This document shows positions 24,701-32,949 of a stretch of 64,000 nucleotides of DNA, in pieces. Source of the DNA: Acrocarpospora macrocephala (GTDB taxonomy: Bacteria; Actinomycetota; Actinomycetes; Streptosporangiales; Streptosporangiaceae); the NCBI RefSeq assembly GCF_009687865.1, contig NZ_BLAE01000005.1, forward strand, positions 78,299 through 142,298. The letters are read 5' to 3'. The notes below the pieces were generated by a model. It had not been told where the DNA came from. It did not search any database and worked only from the letters and a program-made list of their open reading frames with translations. The translations under genes were made by a program, and so were the position numbers. Position 1 is the first letter of the stretch. The number at the start of each line of letters is the position of its first letter.

Positions 24701-26046
24701 GAGGTGCGCTCCTGGCGGTCATGACGGACGGGGGTGAGCCTGACTCGTTCGGGTACGTGCCGGTCCAGGCTCAGCACCTCGATCTCGACGTGGGTGGGCG
24801 CCTCCGCCTCCAGGGTCGGGGCCAGCTCCACGGCCAGGACGTCGCCCACCACGGCGAAGCGGCCCAGGCGCGCCAGGATCAACCCGGCAAGGGTGTCGTA
24901 GTCGTCCTCATCGGGCAGTTCCAGGTCGGTCTCCAGGGCGATCTCGTCAACCCGCAGCCCGGCGTCCAGCTCCCAGCGTTGTCCCCGCCGTACGGCGAGG
25001 GGGTCGTCGAGGTCGTTCTCGTCGGCGATCTCGCCGACGAGTTCCTCGGCCACGTCCTCCCAGGTGACCAGACCGGCCAGGCCGCCGTGCTCGTCCAGAA
25101 CGCAGGCGACTTCCTCGCCGCGCTGGTGCATCTGGGTGACCAGGTCGGGCAGCGACGCCGAGAACGGCACCACCAGCACCGGGCGGGCGATATCGGCCAC
25201 CCGTGTGGACGCGGCGTCGGCCGGGGCGACCTTGACGAGTTCGCGCAGGCCGACGATGCCGACGACGTCGTCCACCCGCTCGCCCAGGACGGGGTAGTGG
25301 GTGTGACCGTGGGCGGCGAGGATGCCGTCCAGCTGGGCCACGGTGGCCGTGGCGTTGACGCTGACGACGTCCACGCGGGGCCGCATCACCTGGCCGGCGG
25401 TGTGCTCGGAGAAGGCCAGCGCCCGCTCGAGCAGGTCGCCCTGGCTGCCGGGCAGATGACCGTGGGCCTGCGATTCGCCGATGATGTGGCCCAGCTCCTC
25501 CAAGGTGGCGCCGTGGTGCAGTTCCTCGACCGGTTCGATGCCGACCGCGCGCAGCAGCTTGTTGGCGGCGGTGTCGAACAGCTTGATGATCGGCCCGGCG
25601 ATCATCAAATAGATGAGGGTGGAGCCGGCCAGCGTGCGAGCCAGCGGTTCGGGTCTGGCCAGCGCCCAGTTCTTGGGCGCGAGCTCACCCAGCACCATCT
25701 GGATGATCGTGGCCAGGATGAAGCCGAGCGCCAGGGCGACGCCGCCCACCATCGGGGCGGGCAGGCCGACCGCTTCCAGGGCCGGCGCGATCAACTCGGC
25801 CAGCGCGGGTTTGGCGATGAAGCCGACCACCAGCGCGGTGACGGTGATGCCCAGCTGCGCGCCGGAGAGCATGAACGACAGCCGCTCCATCACCTTGATC
25901 GCCTTGGCGGCCTTCTTGTCGCCGCCGGCGGCCTGCTGCGACAGGGCCAGCCGGTCGGCGGTGACGAAGGCGAACTCCTGCGCGACGAAGTAACCGGTGG
26001 CCAGCGTCAGCACGAGAACCGCCAGCAGGCCGAGCGCGACGCTCAC
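24697..26046 (-). CDS. CNNM/CBS/CorC-domain (hemolysin-like) membrane protein
   Basis: The 449-residue paralogue of the next gene has a CNNM membrane domain (FVAQEFAFVTADRLALSQ, GAQLGITVTALVVGFIAKPALAELI, LGELAPKNWALARPEPLA), two CBS domains (HTHYPVLGERVDDVVGIVGL and EEVACVLDEHGGLAGLVTWEDV) and a C-terminal CorC_HlyC domain with LPDEDDYDTLAGLILARLGRF. Its likely role is cation efflux or homeostasis at the membrane. The start is GTG. It is the first gene of a two-gene leftward unit. Confidence 0.93.
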   Translation of the reverse strand: MSVALGLLAVLVLTLATGYFVAQEFAFVTADRLALSQQAAGGDKKAAKAIKVMERLSFMLSGAQLGITVTALVVGFIAKPALAELIAPALEAVGLPAPMVGGVALALGFILATIIQMVLGELAPKNWALARPEPLARTLAGSTLIYLMIAGPIIKLFDTAANKLLRAVGIEPVEELHHGATLEELGHIIGESQAHGHLPGSQGDLLERALAFSEHTAGQVMRPRVDVVSVNATATVAQLDGILAAHGHTHYPVLGERVDDVVGIVGLRELVKVAPADAASTRVADIARPVLVVPFSASLPDLVTQMHQRGEEVACVLDEHGGLAGLVTWEDVAEELVGEIADENDLDDPLAVRRGQRWELDAGLRVDEIALETDLELPDEDDYDTLAGLILARLGRFAVVGDVLAVELAPTLEAEAPTHVEIEVLSLDRHVPERVRLTPVRHDRQERTS

Positions 26047-26367
26047 CTCGACACCCCGGCTCGTATCCGCCTGCGGTTACGGACCCTGGCATCCGGTGAC
26101 ACGGATTCCACCACCTGGTTCTTCTCGATGTCGCTGACGACGTGTCCGGTACCGCACTTTCCCACGAGGATCGTTGCTCCCACTTGAACACGTCGAACAG
26201 GCCGTCGGGCAGAAGAACGAAGAGGCGGCGCTGTGCGTTCCGTCTGGTGACAACGATTGGCGAGGAAACTGTCACCCATCCGAGCCCGATCGCCGGAACC
26301 TCCCGCCCGAGATGATCGTTTGGCCCTCCGGCATGCACCATCGTCCAACGTGACAGGAGAAGCAACG
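26047..26367. other. Divergent intergenic region, no gene seen
   Basis: The 321-bp gap lies between the leftward CBS-protein operon and the rightward Spo0M gene and must hold both promoters. The only structure noticed is the inverted repeat GGTGACA (26246-26252) and TGTCACC (26270-26276) with a 17-bp spacer. No credible reading frame was found. Confidence 0.5.
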
Positions 26368-27327
26368 GTGGTCTTCAAACGGATGCTCGGAGCCTTCGGC
26401 GTCGGCGCACCCTCGGTGGACACGGTCCTGGCCGTGTCCCGGATCCAGCCCGGCGGATCGCTGGCCGGGCAGGTGCGGCTCAAGGGCGGCGACTTCGACG
26501 CCGAGATCGAGCACATCACCCTGGGCCTGGTGGCGCGGGTGGAGATCGAGCACGGCGACGGCGAAGGCAGCGGGCTCGGGGAGTTCTTCCGCTTCCAGGC
26601 CTCCGGTCCCTTCATCCTGCGCAAGGGCGAGGAGCGGGCCATCGACTTCCAGACCCCGATCCCGTTCGAAACGCCGATCAGCGAGATCGGCGGCCAGCAG
26701 CTGCACGGCATGCAGCTCGGGGTGCGCACCGAGCTGGCCATCGCCAAGGCCGTCGACAAGGGTGACCTGGACAGCATCGCGGTCGAGCCGCTGCCCTCCC
26801 AGAGCGCGGTCCTGCACGCCCTGATCCAGCTCGGCTTCCAGTTCAAGTCAGCCGACCTCGAAGCCGGCCAGGTCTTCGGCACCCGCCAGGAACTCCCGTT
26901 CTACCAGGAGATCGAGTTCTACCCGCCCGCCCAGCACGCGAGCCACGTCAACGAGATCGAGCTGACGTTCGTGGCCAGCGCGACCGGGCTGGAGGTCATC
27001 CTGGAGGCCGACACGCGCTCGGGCCACTCCGGCGACGCCGTCGGCCGCTTCCACCTCAGCCACGACGAAGCCCTGCGCACCGACTGGGCCGGCGAGATCG
27101 ACCGCTGGCTGATCGGACTCGCCCAGTACGGAGCCGGCGGCCACCACATTCCCCACCACGACGGCTACGGCGACCACCACCATGAGCACCACCATGAGCA
27201 CCGCAGCGGACCAGGCTGGGGTGCGGTCGCGGCCGCCGGTGCCGCGGGCGTAGTCGGCGGGCTCGTGGCCGGTGAAATCATCGAAGAGATCTTCGAAGAC
27301 GAAGAGGAAGAAAGCGACGAGGACTGA
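26368..27327 (+). CDS. Spo0M-family sporulation-control protein
   Basis: The 319-residue protein starts at GTG after AGGAGAAGCAACG and carries the Spo0M arrestin-like domain: VVFKRMLGAFGVGAPSVDT, SLAGQVRLKGGDFDAEIEHITLGL and later HVNEIELTFVASATGLEVILEAD. A His-rich linker (~residues 265-285) is followed by a glycine/alanine helix (AVAAAGAAGVVGGLVAGEII) and a highly acidic tail. This tail is typical of actinobacterial members and may associate with membrane. The role in development is known only for distant relatives. It is monocistronic, followed by a strong terminator. Confidence 0.92.
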   Translation: MVFKRMLGAFGVGAPSVDTVLAVSRIQPGGSLAGQVRLKGGDFDAEIEHITLGLVARVEIEHGDGEGSGLGEFFRFQASGPFILRKGEERAIDFQTPIPFETPISEIGGQQLHGMQLGVRTELAIAKAVDKGDLDSIAVEPLPSQSAVLHALIQLGFQFKSADLEAGQVFGTRQELPFYQEIEFYPPAQHASHVNEIELTFVASATGLEVILEADTRSGHSGDAVGRFHLSHDEALRTDWAGEIDRWLIGLAQYGAGGHHIPHHDGYGDHHHEHHHEHRSGPGWGAVAAAGAAGVVGGLVAGEIIEEIFEDEEEESDED

Positions 27328-27336
27328 TAAACGGCG

Positions 27337-27367
27337 TCTGGGCCGCCCCTCCAATGGGCGGCCCAGA
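27337..27367 (+). terminator. Hairpin terminator after spo0M-like gene
   Basis: A perfect 12-bp stem TCTGGGCCGCCC/GGGCGGCCCAGA with a 7-base loop starts ten bases after the stop codon. Confidence 0.85.
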
Positions 27368-27390
27368 ACCAAGGTTCGCAGGGGCGGCGG

Positions 27391-27477
27391 TCAGCGTAGG
27401 ACTACGGTCTTGTGGCCGCTGAGGGCCACCCGGTTTTCGGTGTGCCAGCGTACGGCGCGGGCCAGAGCCCGGCACTC
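27391..27477 (-). pseudogene. purU: purU (formyltetrahydrofolate deformylase) 3'-end remnant
   Basis: Read on the minus strand the last 26 codons give ALARAVRWHTENRV, ALSGHKTVVLR and a stop, which matches the conserved C-terminus of PurU. The frame is lost upstream, where the sequence passes into an unrelated hydrolase fragment. Only about one tenth of the gene remains. It shows that a purU gene once ended here and was removed by rearrangement. Confidence 0.75.
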
Positions 27478-27481
27478 CCCC

Positions 27482-27718
27482 CGGCCCACCCCGCACCCGT
27501 GGCTCACCTACACCGAGCCGCTGCGGCTGACCGGCAAGGGCGACCAGGTGCTGGGCGCGTTCATCGAGTGCACCGATTGGATGCGCGTGTTCACCCCGCA
27601 CGCCGAGCGAGCCGCCGCCCGCGGCTGGCCGGTGTACGAGCTCGCCACCGGCCACGAGGCGATGGTCACGGCACCCGCCGAACTCGCGGAACTACTCCTG
27701 CGGGCCGCCGCAGCCTGA
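27482..27718 (+). pseudogene. Alpha/beta hydrolase C-terminal remnant
   Basis: The frame LTGKGDQVLGAFIECTDW, FTPHAERAAARGWPVYEL, ATGHEAMVTAPAELAELLL reads as the C-terminal ~75 residues of an esterase-like alpha/beta hydrolase. It contains the catalytic His (GHEAM) but has no nucleophile or start region. It abuts the purU remnant directly. The two fragments face each other, so a deletion or recombination joined the 3' ends of two genes. Confidence 0.75.
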
Positions 27719-27789
27719 CCGGAAACAGCTCGCAGTCCGGGTCGTTCAGGGGCTACCGTCAGGATGCCGAATCTCCGGGGAGCCGCCTG

Positions 27790-28629
27790 ATGACCACCTC
27801 TGCCCCGCCCTGCCGTCTTTACGTGCTCGTCGCCACGGCCGCGCCCGTCGCGCTGATCATGCGCCGTGGTCCGTCCAGCTGGTGGCACCTGCTGGAGTGG
27901 GACCTGCGGCTTCCCGAGGTGAGACCCGGCGCCTGGTTTCGCGGGACGCTCTATCCGCGCCGGTGCGACATATCGCCCGACGGGAAGCTTCTCGGGTATT
28001 TCGCATTCGGGGACGGGCAGCCCCCTTGGGACGCCTATTTCGCCGTATCCAAGGCGCCGTGGCTTACCGCGCTCGCGGCCTGGCGCACTTACGGCACCTG
28101 GACCGGCGGCTGCGAGTTCGCCGCCGACAACAGCCTGACGATCTCCGCTTCGATGGAGAAGCAGCCCTTCCACGGCAGCCACCCGTACGACGCGGTCGTG
28201 CAGGGCCTCACCACCGACTGGACCTACCGGGACCTGCAGAACGAGTACAAACGCGGCTGGTCCCCCCTGGAGGGGGCGGCGGATCGGATGCCCCCCGAGT
28301 TGCGCGAAGCCGTACTCATCGGCCGCATCCAGCCGGGCGGCGACCGCGCGCTAGTGCTGGCCCACACCGGGACCGACTTCCAGCAGCACGGGATCGAGGG
28401 CGTACAGGTCAGTTACCTGCGCGAGGAGGACGACGGCACCCTCACGCCGCTGCCCGAGGCGGCCTGGGCCGACTGGGACAGCGAGGGCCGACTGCTCATG
28501 GCCACCCGCGACGGCGAAGTCAAGATCATCGAGCGACAGTCCGGCGCGTGGACGCAAACCTGGTCCCAGGACCTGCGCGACCTCATCCCCGACCCAGCGC
28601 CGTCCCCTGCCTGGGCCCAGACCTGGTAG
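27790..28629 (+). CDS. Uncharacterised protein
   Basis: The 279-residue protein is probably cytoplasmic and Trp-rich. Segments such as CDISPDGKLLGYFAFGD and WADWDSEGRLLMATRDGEVKIIE look like beta-propeller-type strands (display of a value versus a key), but no full repeat set is seen. There is no signal peptide and no catalytic motif. The frame has normal high-GC codon use over its full length, and it converges on the esterase gene with one base between them. Function unknown. Confidence 0.75.
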   Translation: MTTSAPPCRLYVLVATAAPVALIMRRGPSSWWHLLEWDLRLPEVRPGAWFRGTLYPRRCDISPDGKLLGYFAFGDGQPPWDAYFAVSKAPWLTALAAWRTYGTWTGGCEFAADNSLTISASMEKQPFHGSHPYDAVVQGLTTDWTYRDLQNEYKRGWSPLEGAADRMPPELREAVLIGRIQPGGDRALVLAHTGTDFQQHGIEGVQVSYLREEDDGTLTPLPEAAWADWDSEGRLLMATRDGEVKIIERQSGAWTQTWSQDLRDLIPDPAPSPAWAQTW

Positions 28630-28630
28630 C

Positions 28631-29728
28631 TCAACGGGAGGATCTGTCGAGCTTGTCGTGCAGGAACTTGACGGCGGCGGTGCGGGCCTGAATCGCCTCG
28701 GGGAGTACAGGTTCCCAGTGGAAGCCGTGCCACATGCCCTCGGAGACCAGCAGCCTGGTTTGGACCCCGGCGTCGTCGAGCCGCCAGGTGAGGCGGACGA
28801 TATCGCTGAGGTTGAGGTCACGGGTGCCGGTGGTGAGCACGGTGGGCGGGAAGTCGGCGCTGTAGTCGGCGTAGACCGGGGAGAGGCCAGGTGAGTCGAG
28901 AGGTTCGTCCCCGGCGTAGAAGCGGGCGGGGACCTCGACGCGGAGGTTGGCGACGAGCCCGTCCCTGCGGTCGTTGGCGACGATGCTGTCGCCGACGCCG
29001 GTGAGGTCGGTCACCGGGGTGAACAGCCCGAGCGCGGCGATCATCGGCAGCCCTTCGGCCTTGGCCGCGAGGACGGTCGCGGTGAGCAGGTTGCCCCCGG
29101 CCGAGCTGGCGACGCCGACGATGTTCGCGGGGTCGTAACGGCGGACGAGTTCCCGGTAGACGGCGAGGATCTCGTTCACCGCCTGCGGATATATGGCCTC
29201 CGGCGCGAGGGTGTAGTCGATGGAGTAGACGCGCACGCCGAGTTCGCGGGCCATCAGCAGGCCGACGCGGTCCCGGGCGGTGCCCAGGAAGAATCCGCCG
29301 CCGTGGATGTTGATCGCGATCTGGTCCCGCCGGTTCGGGGCGATCGCGGGAGGAGTGACGACCGTCACGGGTACTCCCCCGATTGTCTCCCGGTGGAGGG
29401 TGAGGCCGTACCGGGCGATCAGCTCATCCTCGACGATCTTCTCCGTGGCGGTGAAGTTCTCCCGTTCCTGGATGAGCCGCTCTCTCGTGACCAGCACCGA
29501 GGTGAGCGCGTCGGGCAGGAACAAGGGTCGCATGCCCGCCAGGAACCTTGCCGCCTCATCGCTCATCGTGGTGCGCTGGGCCGCGGTCGCGGCGAGGGGG
29601 CGGTTGCCGTAGGTGAGGGCCAGGTGGGTGCCGGCGGGGATCAGGACGGCCAAGGCGACGGCCAGCCCGATCAGCCATCGGCGGCGACTCTTCCTGGCAG
29701 GGCTGGGACGGAGATCAGGTTCGGACAC
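28631..29728 (-). CDS. Membrane-anchored alpha/beta hydrolase, hormone-sensitive-lipase-like
   Basis: The ~365-residue protein has an N-terminal signal anchor (RRRWLIGLAVALAVLIPAG) and the HSL-type fold. The oxyanion motif reads HGGGFFLG, the nucleophile elbow ASSAGG, the acid region TTGTRDLNLSD and the His MWHGF. The elbow is unusual because GDSAG is expected and the first Gly is Ala. The GTG start is chosen because upstream codons enter the TetR operator. The divergent TetR gene and two operator copies in the gap suggest ligand-induced expression. Substrate unknown. Confidence 0.87.
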   Translation of the reverse strand: MSEPDLRPSPARKSRRRWLIGLAVALAVLIPAGTHLALTYGNRPLAATAAQRTTMSDEAARFLAGMRPLFLPDALTSVLVTRERLIQERENFTATEKIVEDELIARYGLTLHRETIGGVPVTVVTPPAIAPNRRDQIAINIHGGGFFLGTARDRVGLLMARELGVRVYSIDYTLAPEAIYPQAVNEILAVYRELVRRYDPANIVGVASSAGGNLLTATVLAAKAEGLPMIAALGLFTPVTDLTGVGDSIVANDRRDGLVANLRVEVPARFYAGDEPLDSPGLSPVYADYSADFPPTVLTTGTRDLNLSDIVRLTWRLDDAGVQTRLLVSEGMWHGFHWEPVLPEAIQARTAAVKFLHDKLDRSSR

Positions 29729-29754
29729 AGCTCGGCTACTCTCATCAGATCTAA

Positions 29755-29766
29755 CCAAACGGTTGG
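29755..29766. promoter_or_regulatory. TetR operator site 1 (CCAAACGGTTGG)
   Basis: A near-perfect 12-bp palindrome flanked by TAA and ATAC lies just upstream of the esterase start. It matches site 2 in 11 of 12 bases and also shares the following ATA. Confidence 0.65.
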
Positions 29767-29801
29767 ATACATACGGTACGCAATCCCTTGCCCTCTTGCA
29801 A

Positions 29802-29813
29802 CCAACCGGTTGG
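29802..29813. promoter_or_regulatory. TetR operator site 2 (CCAACCGGTTGG)
   Basis: A perfect 12-bp palindrome 14 bp upstream of the TetR start, with centre 47 bp from site 1. One site in front of each divergent gene fits autoregulation plus esterase control. Confidence 0.7.
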
Positions 29814-29826
29814 ATATGGTGAGCGG

Positions 29827-30414
29827 GTGAGCATACGCAACGCAGACGCCACCCGGCAGCGCATTCTTGACGCCGCCCGCCACGAGTTCGCCCGCTATGG
29901 GGTCGCCGGCGCCAGGGTCAACCGGATCGCGGAAGCCGCGGAATGCAACAAACAGCTGCTATACGCCTACTACGGCGACAAGAACGCCCTGTACGCGGCG
30001 ACCCGGGAAGAGGTCACCCGGCAGACGGCGAGCGGGGTCCCCTTCGACGCCGACGACCTGCCCGGCTACGCGGGGCGGCTGTTCGACCACCATCAGCGGC
30101 ATCCGGAGAACCTGCGCCTGATCAGCTGGGCCCAGCTCGAAGGGCTCTCCACCGAGACCGTCTCCCCCGCGGGCTCCGAGTCGGTGTACCAGAAGATCGC
30201 CGCGATCCGGGCGGCCCAGGAACGCGGGACCGTCCGCGCCGACCGCTCCCCCGAGGAGATCCTCGCCCTGGTCCTCAAGCTCTCCGCACTCGGCAGCCCC
30301 GGCTCCCCCGAGTCGACCTATCCCGGCAAGACCCCTGCGGACTTCCGCAGGCTCGTCGTCTCCGCAGTCCACGAACTCGTCGCGACCGCCCAGGATCGGC
30401 AGAGCACCGTGTGA
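29827..30414 (+). CDS. TetR-family regulator of the adjacent esterase
   Basis: The 195-residue protein has the helix-turn-helix ARVNRIAEAAECNKQLLYAYYGDKNALY after TRQRILDAARHEFARYG, and a C-terminal domain of the kind with RHPENLRLISWAQLEG and LKLSALGSPGSP. The GTG start follows GGTGAGCGG; a longer frame would use the operator itself as coding sequence. It is divergent from the hydrolase, with matched palindromes before each gene, so it very probably represses both. Confidence 0.92.
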   Translation: MSIRNADATRQRILDAARHEFARYGVAGARVNRIAEAAECNKQLLYAYYGDKNALYAATREEVTRQTASGVPFDADDLPGYAGRLFDHHQRHPENLRLISWAQLEGLSTETVSPAGSESVYQKIAAIRAAQERGTVRADRSPEEILALVLKLSALGSPGSPESTYPGKTPADFRRLVVSAVHELVATAQDRQSTV

Positions 30415-30428
30415 TTCAGCTCGCGGGG

Positions 30429-30470
30429 CAGCGGGTGGTCGCCATCGGGCACGACCAAGACCACCCGCTG
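30429..30470 (+). terminator. Hairpin terminator after TetR gene
   Basis: A perfect 12-bp stem CAGCGGGTGGTC/GACCACCCGCTG with an 18-base loop begins 14 bases after the TetR stop. Confidence 0.7.
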
Positions 30471-30479
30471 ACGGCGGGT

Positions 30480-30514
30480 CGGTCCGGTCCTGCCGTCTCG
30501 GTAGGGCCGGACCG
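30480..30514 (-). terminator. Hairpin terminator after MFS gene
   Basis: CGGTCCGG and CCGGACCG form a stem that extends inward through a T/G mismatch and a further CCT/AGG; it lies six bases past the stop of the leftward MFS gene. Confidence 0.65.
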
Positions 30515-30520
30515 AGATCA

Positions 30521-31729
30521 TCAGCCTGCGGCTTGCCGGAGCGGGTGCCAGGCCATGACTGCGACGAGCGCCGTCAGGGCTGTGGCGAGCCAGAACGGTG
30601 CTGTGAGCCCCAGCGTCTGGGCCAGTGCGCCGCCGACCAGCAGGCCGACCGCTGTTCCTGTCGCGTCGAACAGGGCGTAGACGCCGCCGACCCGGCCCCG
30701 CAGCCGATCGGGTACCGCCTCCTGCCGGCGAGTCGTCGCGATCACGCCCCACACCGTGGTGTGTGCTCCGAAGACCGTGATGATCGTGGCGGCCACCAGG
30801 GGCTGGTGGGTCGTCGCGAGCGTCAGGTGGGTCAGGACCTCGATGAGCAGCCCAGCCCGGAGTAGCCGTACTGCTCCGAAACGGGTCCAGAGTGGCCTGA
30901 TGAGCACGTTGCCCAGGAGCCCGCCGACGGCGAAGGCCGTCAGCAGGAGGCCGTAGCCGATCTCCGACAGGCCCAGGCGCTGCTGGGAGTAGAGCACGAA
31001 CACGGCGAACGCCGCGCTGAACCCGATGTTCGCGATCCCCATCGAGACCGCGAGTGTTCGAAGCAGGTCATGCCGCCACAGCCACGTCACGCCCTCCCGG
31101 ATGTCGTGACCGATGGACGGATGGACCGCGCCCTGGGCCTGCCGGGCCGCGCCGGGCCTGATCGCGGCGATCAGCGCCGCCGCCACCAGGAAGGTGAGTG
31201 CGTCGAAACCTGAGGGCAGGGCGACGGCGACGACGAAGAGCCAGGCACCGAGTGGCTTGGCCACGAACTGGTTGCCGATCGTGAACGTCGCGTACAGGCG
31301 TGAATTGGCCGTCGCCAGCCGCTCCTCGGGCACCACGTCGGGGATGAGGGCTCCGGCGGCGGTGTCCGCCAGGGTCTCGCCTGTCGCCGACAGGAAGAAC
31401 GCGGCGTACACCAGCGGAACCGAGGCATGGCCGGTCGAGACCAGCACCGCCAGCAGTCCGAGGACGAGGCCCCGGAACAGGTTGACGGCGATGATCAGCC
31501 GTCGCCGGTCGTACCGGTCGACGAAGGCCCCGCTGAGCACGGCGAACAGCACCCAGGGCAGGGTCTGGACGAAGGCCGCGCCGGCGATCAGTGAAGGATC
31601 GTCGGTGAGTGAGGCGACGAGCAGTGGCCCGGCCACCATCGTGACGCCGTCACCGAGGTTGGAGACGGCTGAGGCCGTCCAGAGTTTGACGAAATCCGTG
31701 CCAAGGGGCACGGGCTTGAGGGCACGCAA
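30521..31729 (-). CDS. MFS transporter, DHA3 (EntS/macrolide-efflux-like)
   Basis: The 402-residue, 12-helix protein has the DHA3 signature: LWTASAVSNLGDGVTMVAGPLL in helix 1, GAFVDRYDRRRLIIAVNLFRG as loop 2-3 motif A and PDVVPEERLATANSRLY after helix 4. Relatives export siderophores or macrolides. I use the TTG start with GAGGAG five bases upstream; a 61-codon longer frame upstream has unlikely composition and no membrane features. The 287 bp upstream to the next gene hold no recognisable gene. Confidence 0.85.
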   Translation of the reverse strand: MRALKPVPLGTDFVKLWTASAVSNLGDGVTMVAGPLLVASLTDDPSLIAGAAFVQTLPWVLFAVLSGAFVDRYDRRRLIIAVNLFRGLVLGLLAVLVSTGHASVPLVYAAFFLSATGETLADTAAGALIPDVVPEERLATANSRLYATFTIGNQFVAKPLGAWLFVVAVALPSGFDALTFLVAAALIAAIRPGAARQAQGAVHPSIGHDIREGVTWLWRHDLLRTLAVSMGIANIGFSAAFAVFVLYSQQRLGLSEIGYGLLLTAFAVGGLLGNVLIRPLWTRFGAVRLLRAGLLIEVLTHLTLATTHQPLVAATIITVFGAHTTVWGVIATTRRQEAVPDRLRGRVGGVYALFDATGTAVGLLVGGALAQTLGLTAPFWLATALTALVAVMAWHPLRQAAG

Positions 31730-32016
31730 GAAGGCTCCTCGAGAGGAAACGGTCGGTGGCCGTATCCGCTTCGAGGCAAGGAGGACAGGCTCAGAGCGCG
31801 GCGGACTCCTGCATCGAAGCGCCAGCCGTGACCATGATGCGAAGCATGCGTACTCCCTCGTATCGCGCCGGACTACGGGATGAACGTAGCGGAACAGCGA
31901 TCCATAGACCATTCGTCATAGCGGGCTTGCGTGATTCCGGACCGGGTGACCTGGCTCCTTCAGCGGGGAAGCGAAAAGGGCGTCAGTGGAGCGTCGGTAC
32001 GGTTGTCGGCCTGCGT

Positions 32017-32433
32017 TCAGCGCAGGTCGACATCGACTCCGTCGTCGGTGAGGAGGTCGAGCAGGTCCTGCGTCGCCACGGCCAGACCGGCGTCGTCGAC
32101 GGCGTAGATCGTTGCCTGCAGGTGGCGCCGCTGGGGAGATGTCCGCTCCAGCAGGGCCTGCAGAGGTGCCTCAGGACGGCAGCCGAGGAGGGTCACCGGC
32201 TGCCTCGGCGGGTACGGGCGCTCCCGGAAGACTCCGGTGGTGCGTCGGCACGTGCCCAGCGGTTCCTCCTGGGGACCGGTCAGCAGGAATGCTTGTGCGG
32301 CGGGCGGCTGCGCCGGTGGCCATCTGTCCTCTGGGAGGATGCGCAGATGCCCGCGCAGGTCGATGTCGACGAGCCCAGGTCCTGCTGCCGACGGGCGATG
32401 GCCGAGCGCTGTGACATCGAACAGTTCCTCCAT
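32017..32433 (-). CDS. Small protein of unknown function
   Basis: This 138-residue frame begins MEELFDVTALGHRP and ends LDLLTDDGVDVDLR. It has balanced charged and hydrophobic composition and no signal, helix-turn-helix or catalytic motif. The start is uncertain because no good ribosome binding site precedes it. The frame is uninterrupted and not shadowed by a better gene on the other strand, so it is probably real, but I do not recognise the family. Confidence 0.5.
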   Translation of the reverse strand: MEELFDVTALGHRPSAAGPGLVDIDLRGHLRILPEDRWPPAQPPAAQAFLLTGPQEEPLGTCRRTTGVFRERPYPPRQPVTLLGCRPEAPLQALLERTSPQRRHLQATIYAVDDAGLAVATQDLLDLLTDDGVDVDLR

Positions 32434-32551
32434 GCATGAGCATCCGAGATCGTAGCGCTGGCAGCCCTTCGGCGGCGGCTGATGCGGATCATGCAACGGG
32501 GCTCAGGCCATCCTGACCGTTGGCCAGCAGCCGAGCCATCGGCGCCGAGAC

Positions 32552-32584
32552 CACTCCCCGGCCCGCGCAGCGGGACGGGGAGTG
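32552..32584 (-). terminator. Hairpin terminator after His-Gly protein gene
   Basis: CACTCCCCG pairs with CGGGGAGTG and, after one G/A mismatch, CCCGC with GCGGG around the loop GCA. It lies 12 bases beyond the stop codon. Confidence 0.8.
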
Positions 32585-32595
32585 AGGCCTAAGCC

Positions 32596-32949
32596 CTAGT
32601 GCCCGTGGCCATGCCCATGGCCGTGACCGTGGCCATGCCCATGCCCATGCCCGTGACCATGGCCGTGCCCGTGACCGTGCCCGTGACCATGGCCGTGACC
32701 GTGGCCGTGCCCGTGACCATGACCATGGCCGTGACCGTGGCCGTGCCCGTGACCGTGGCCGTTGTCGTGGCCGTGACCAGGCGGTGGCTTCAGCGGGGAT
32801 TCCGCGTTCATCGATGTGACAGTTGAGGCGCCGATGGATGTCGTGTTCGCTGGAATCTGGCTGGCTGACGCTTCAGATACCTGGCCCATCACCAGAGTCG
32901 CGGCTCCGAAGAGTGCTGCGGCCAGCAGTGACAGTCGCTTACGCTCCAT
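32596..32949 (-). CDS. Secreted His-Gly repeat protein (putative metal chelator)
   Basis: The 117-residue protein starts at an ATG with a strong AGGAGGAG nine bases upstream. Residues 1-30 form a signal peptide (KRLSLLAAALFGAATLVMG, cleavage near ASA). About 25 Ser/Thr-rich residues follow, then PLKPPPGHGHDN, and residues 64-117 consist of 27 uninterrupted Gly-His pairs up to the C-terminus. Histidine tracts of this kind bind Ni, Zn, Cu or Co, so an extracellular metal-sequestering or storage role is likely. It is not hydrogenase- or urease-linked here. The tract's codons alternate CAC/CAT and GGC/GGG/GGT, so it is under protein-level selection or expanded from a degenerate unit. Confidence 0.85.
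   Translation of the reverse strand: MERKRLSLLAAALFGAATLVMGQVSEASASQIPANTTSIGASTVTSMNAESPLKPPPGHGHDNGHGHGHGHGHGHGHGHGHGHGHGHGHGHGHGHGHGHGHGHGHGHGHGHGHGHGH
32599..32760. repeat. Hexanucleotide-based Gly-His coding repeat, 27 units
   Basis: A 162-bp low-complexity tract with period 6 and higher-order periods of 12-18 encodes the (Gly-His)27 tail on the minus strand. Repeat-length variation between strains would be expected. Confidence 0.9.

Noticed and set aside
32599-32760. CRISPR-like or satellite repeat
   Set aside because: The short-period repeat is explained by the (Gly-His)27 coding tail; there are no spacers.
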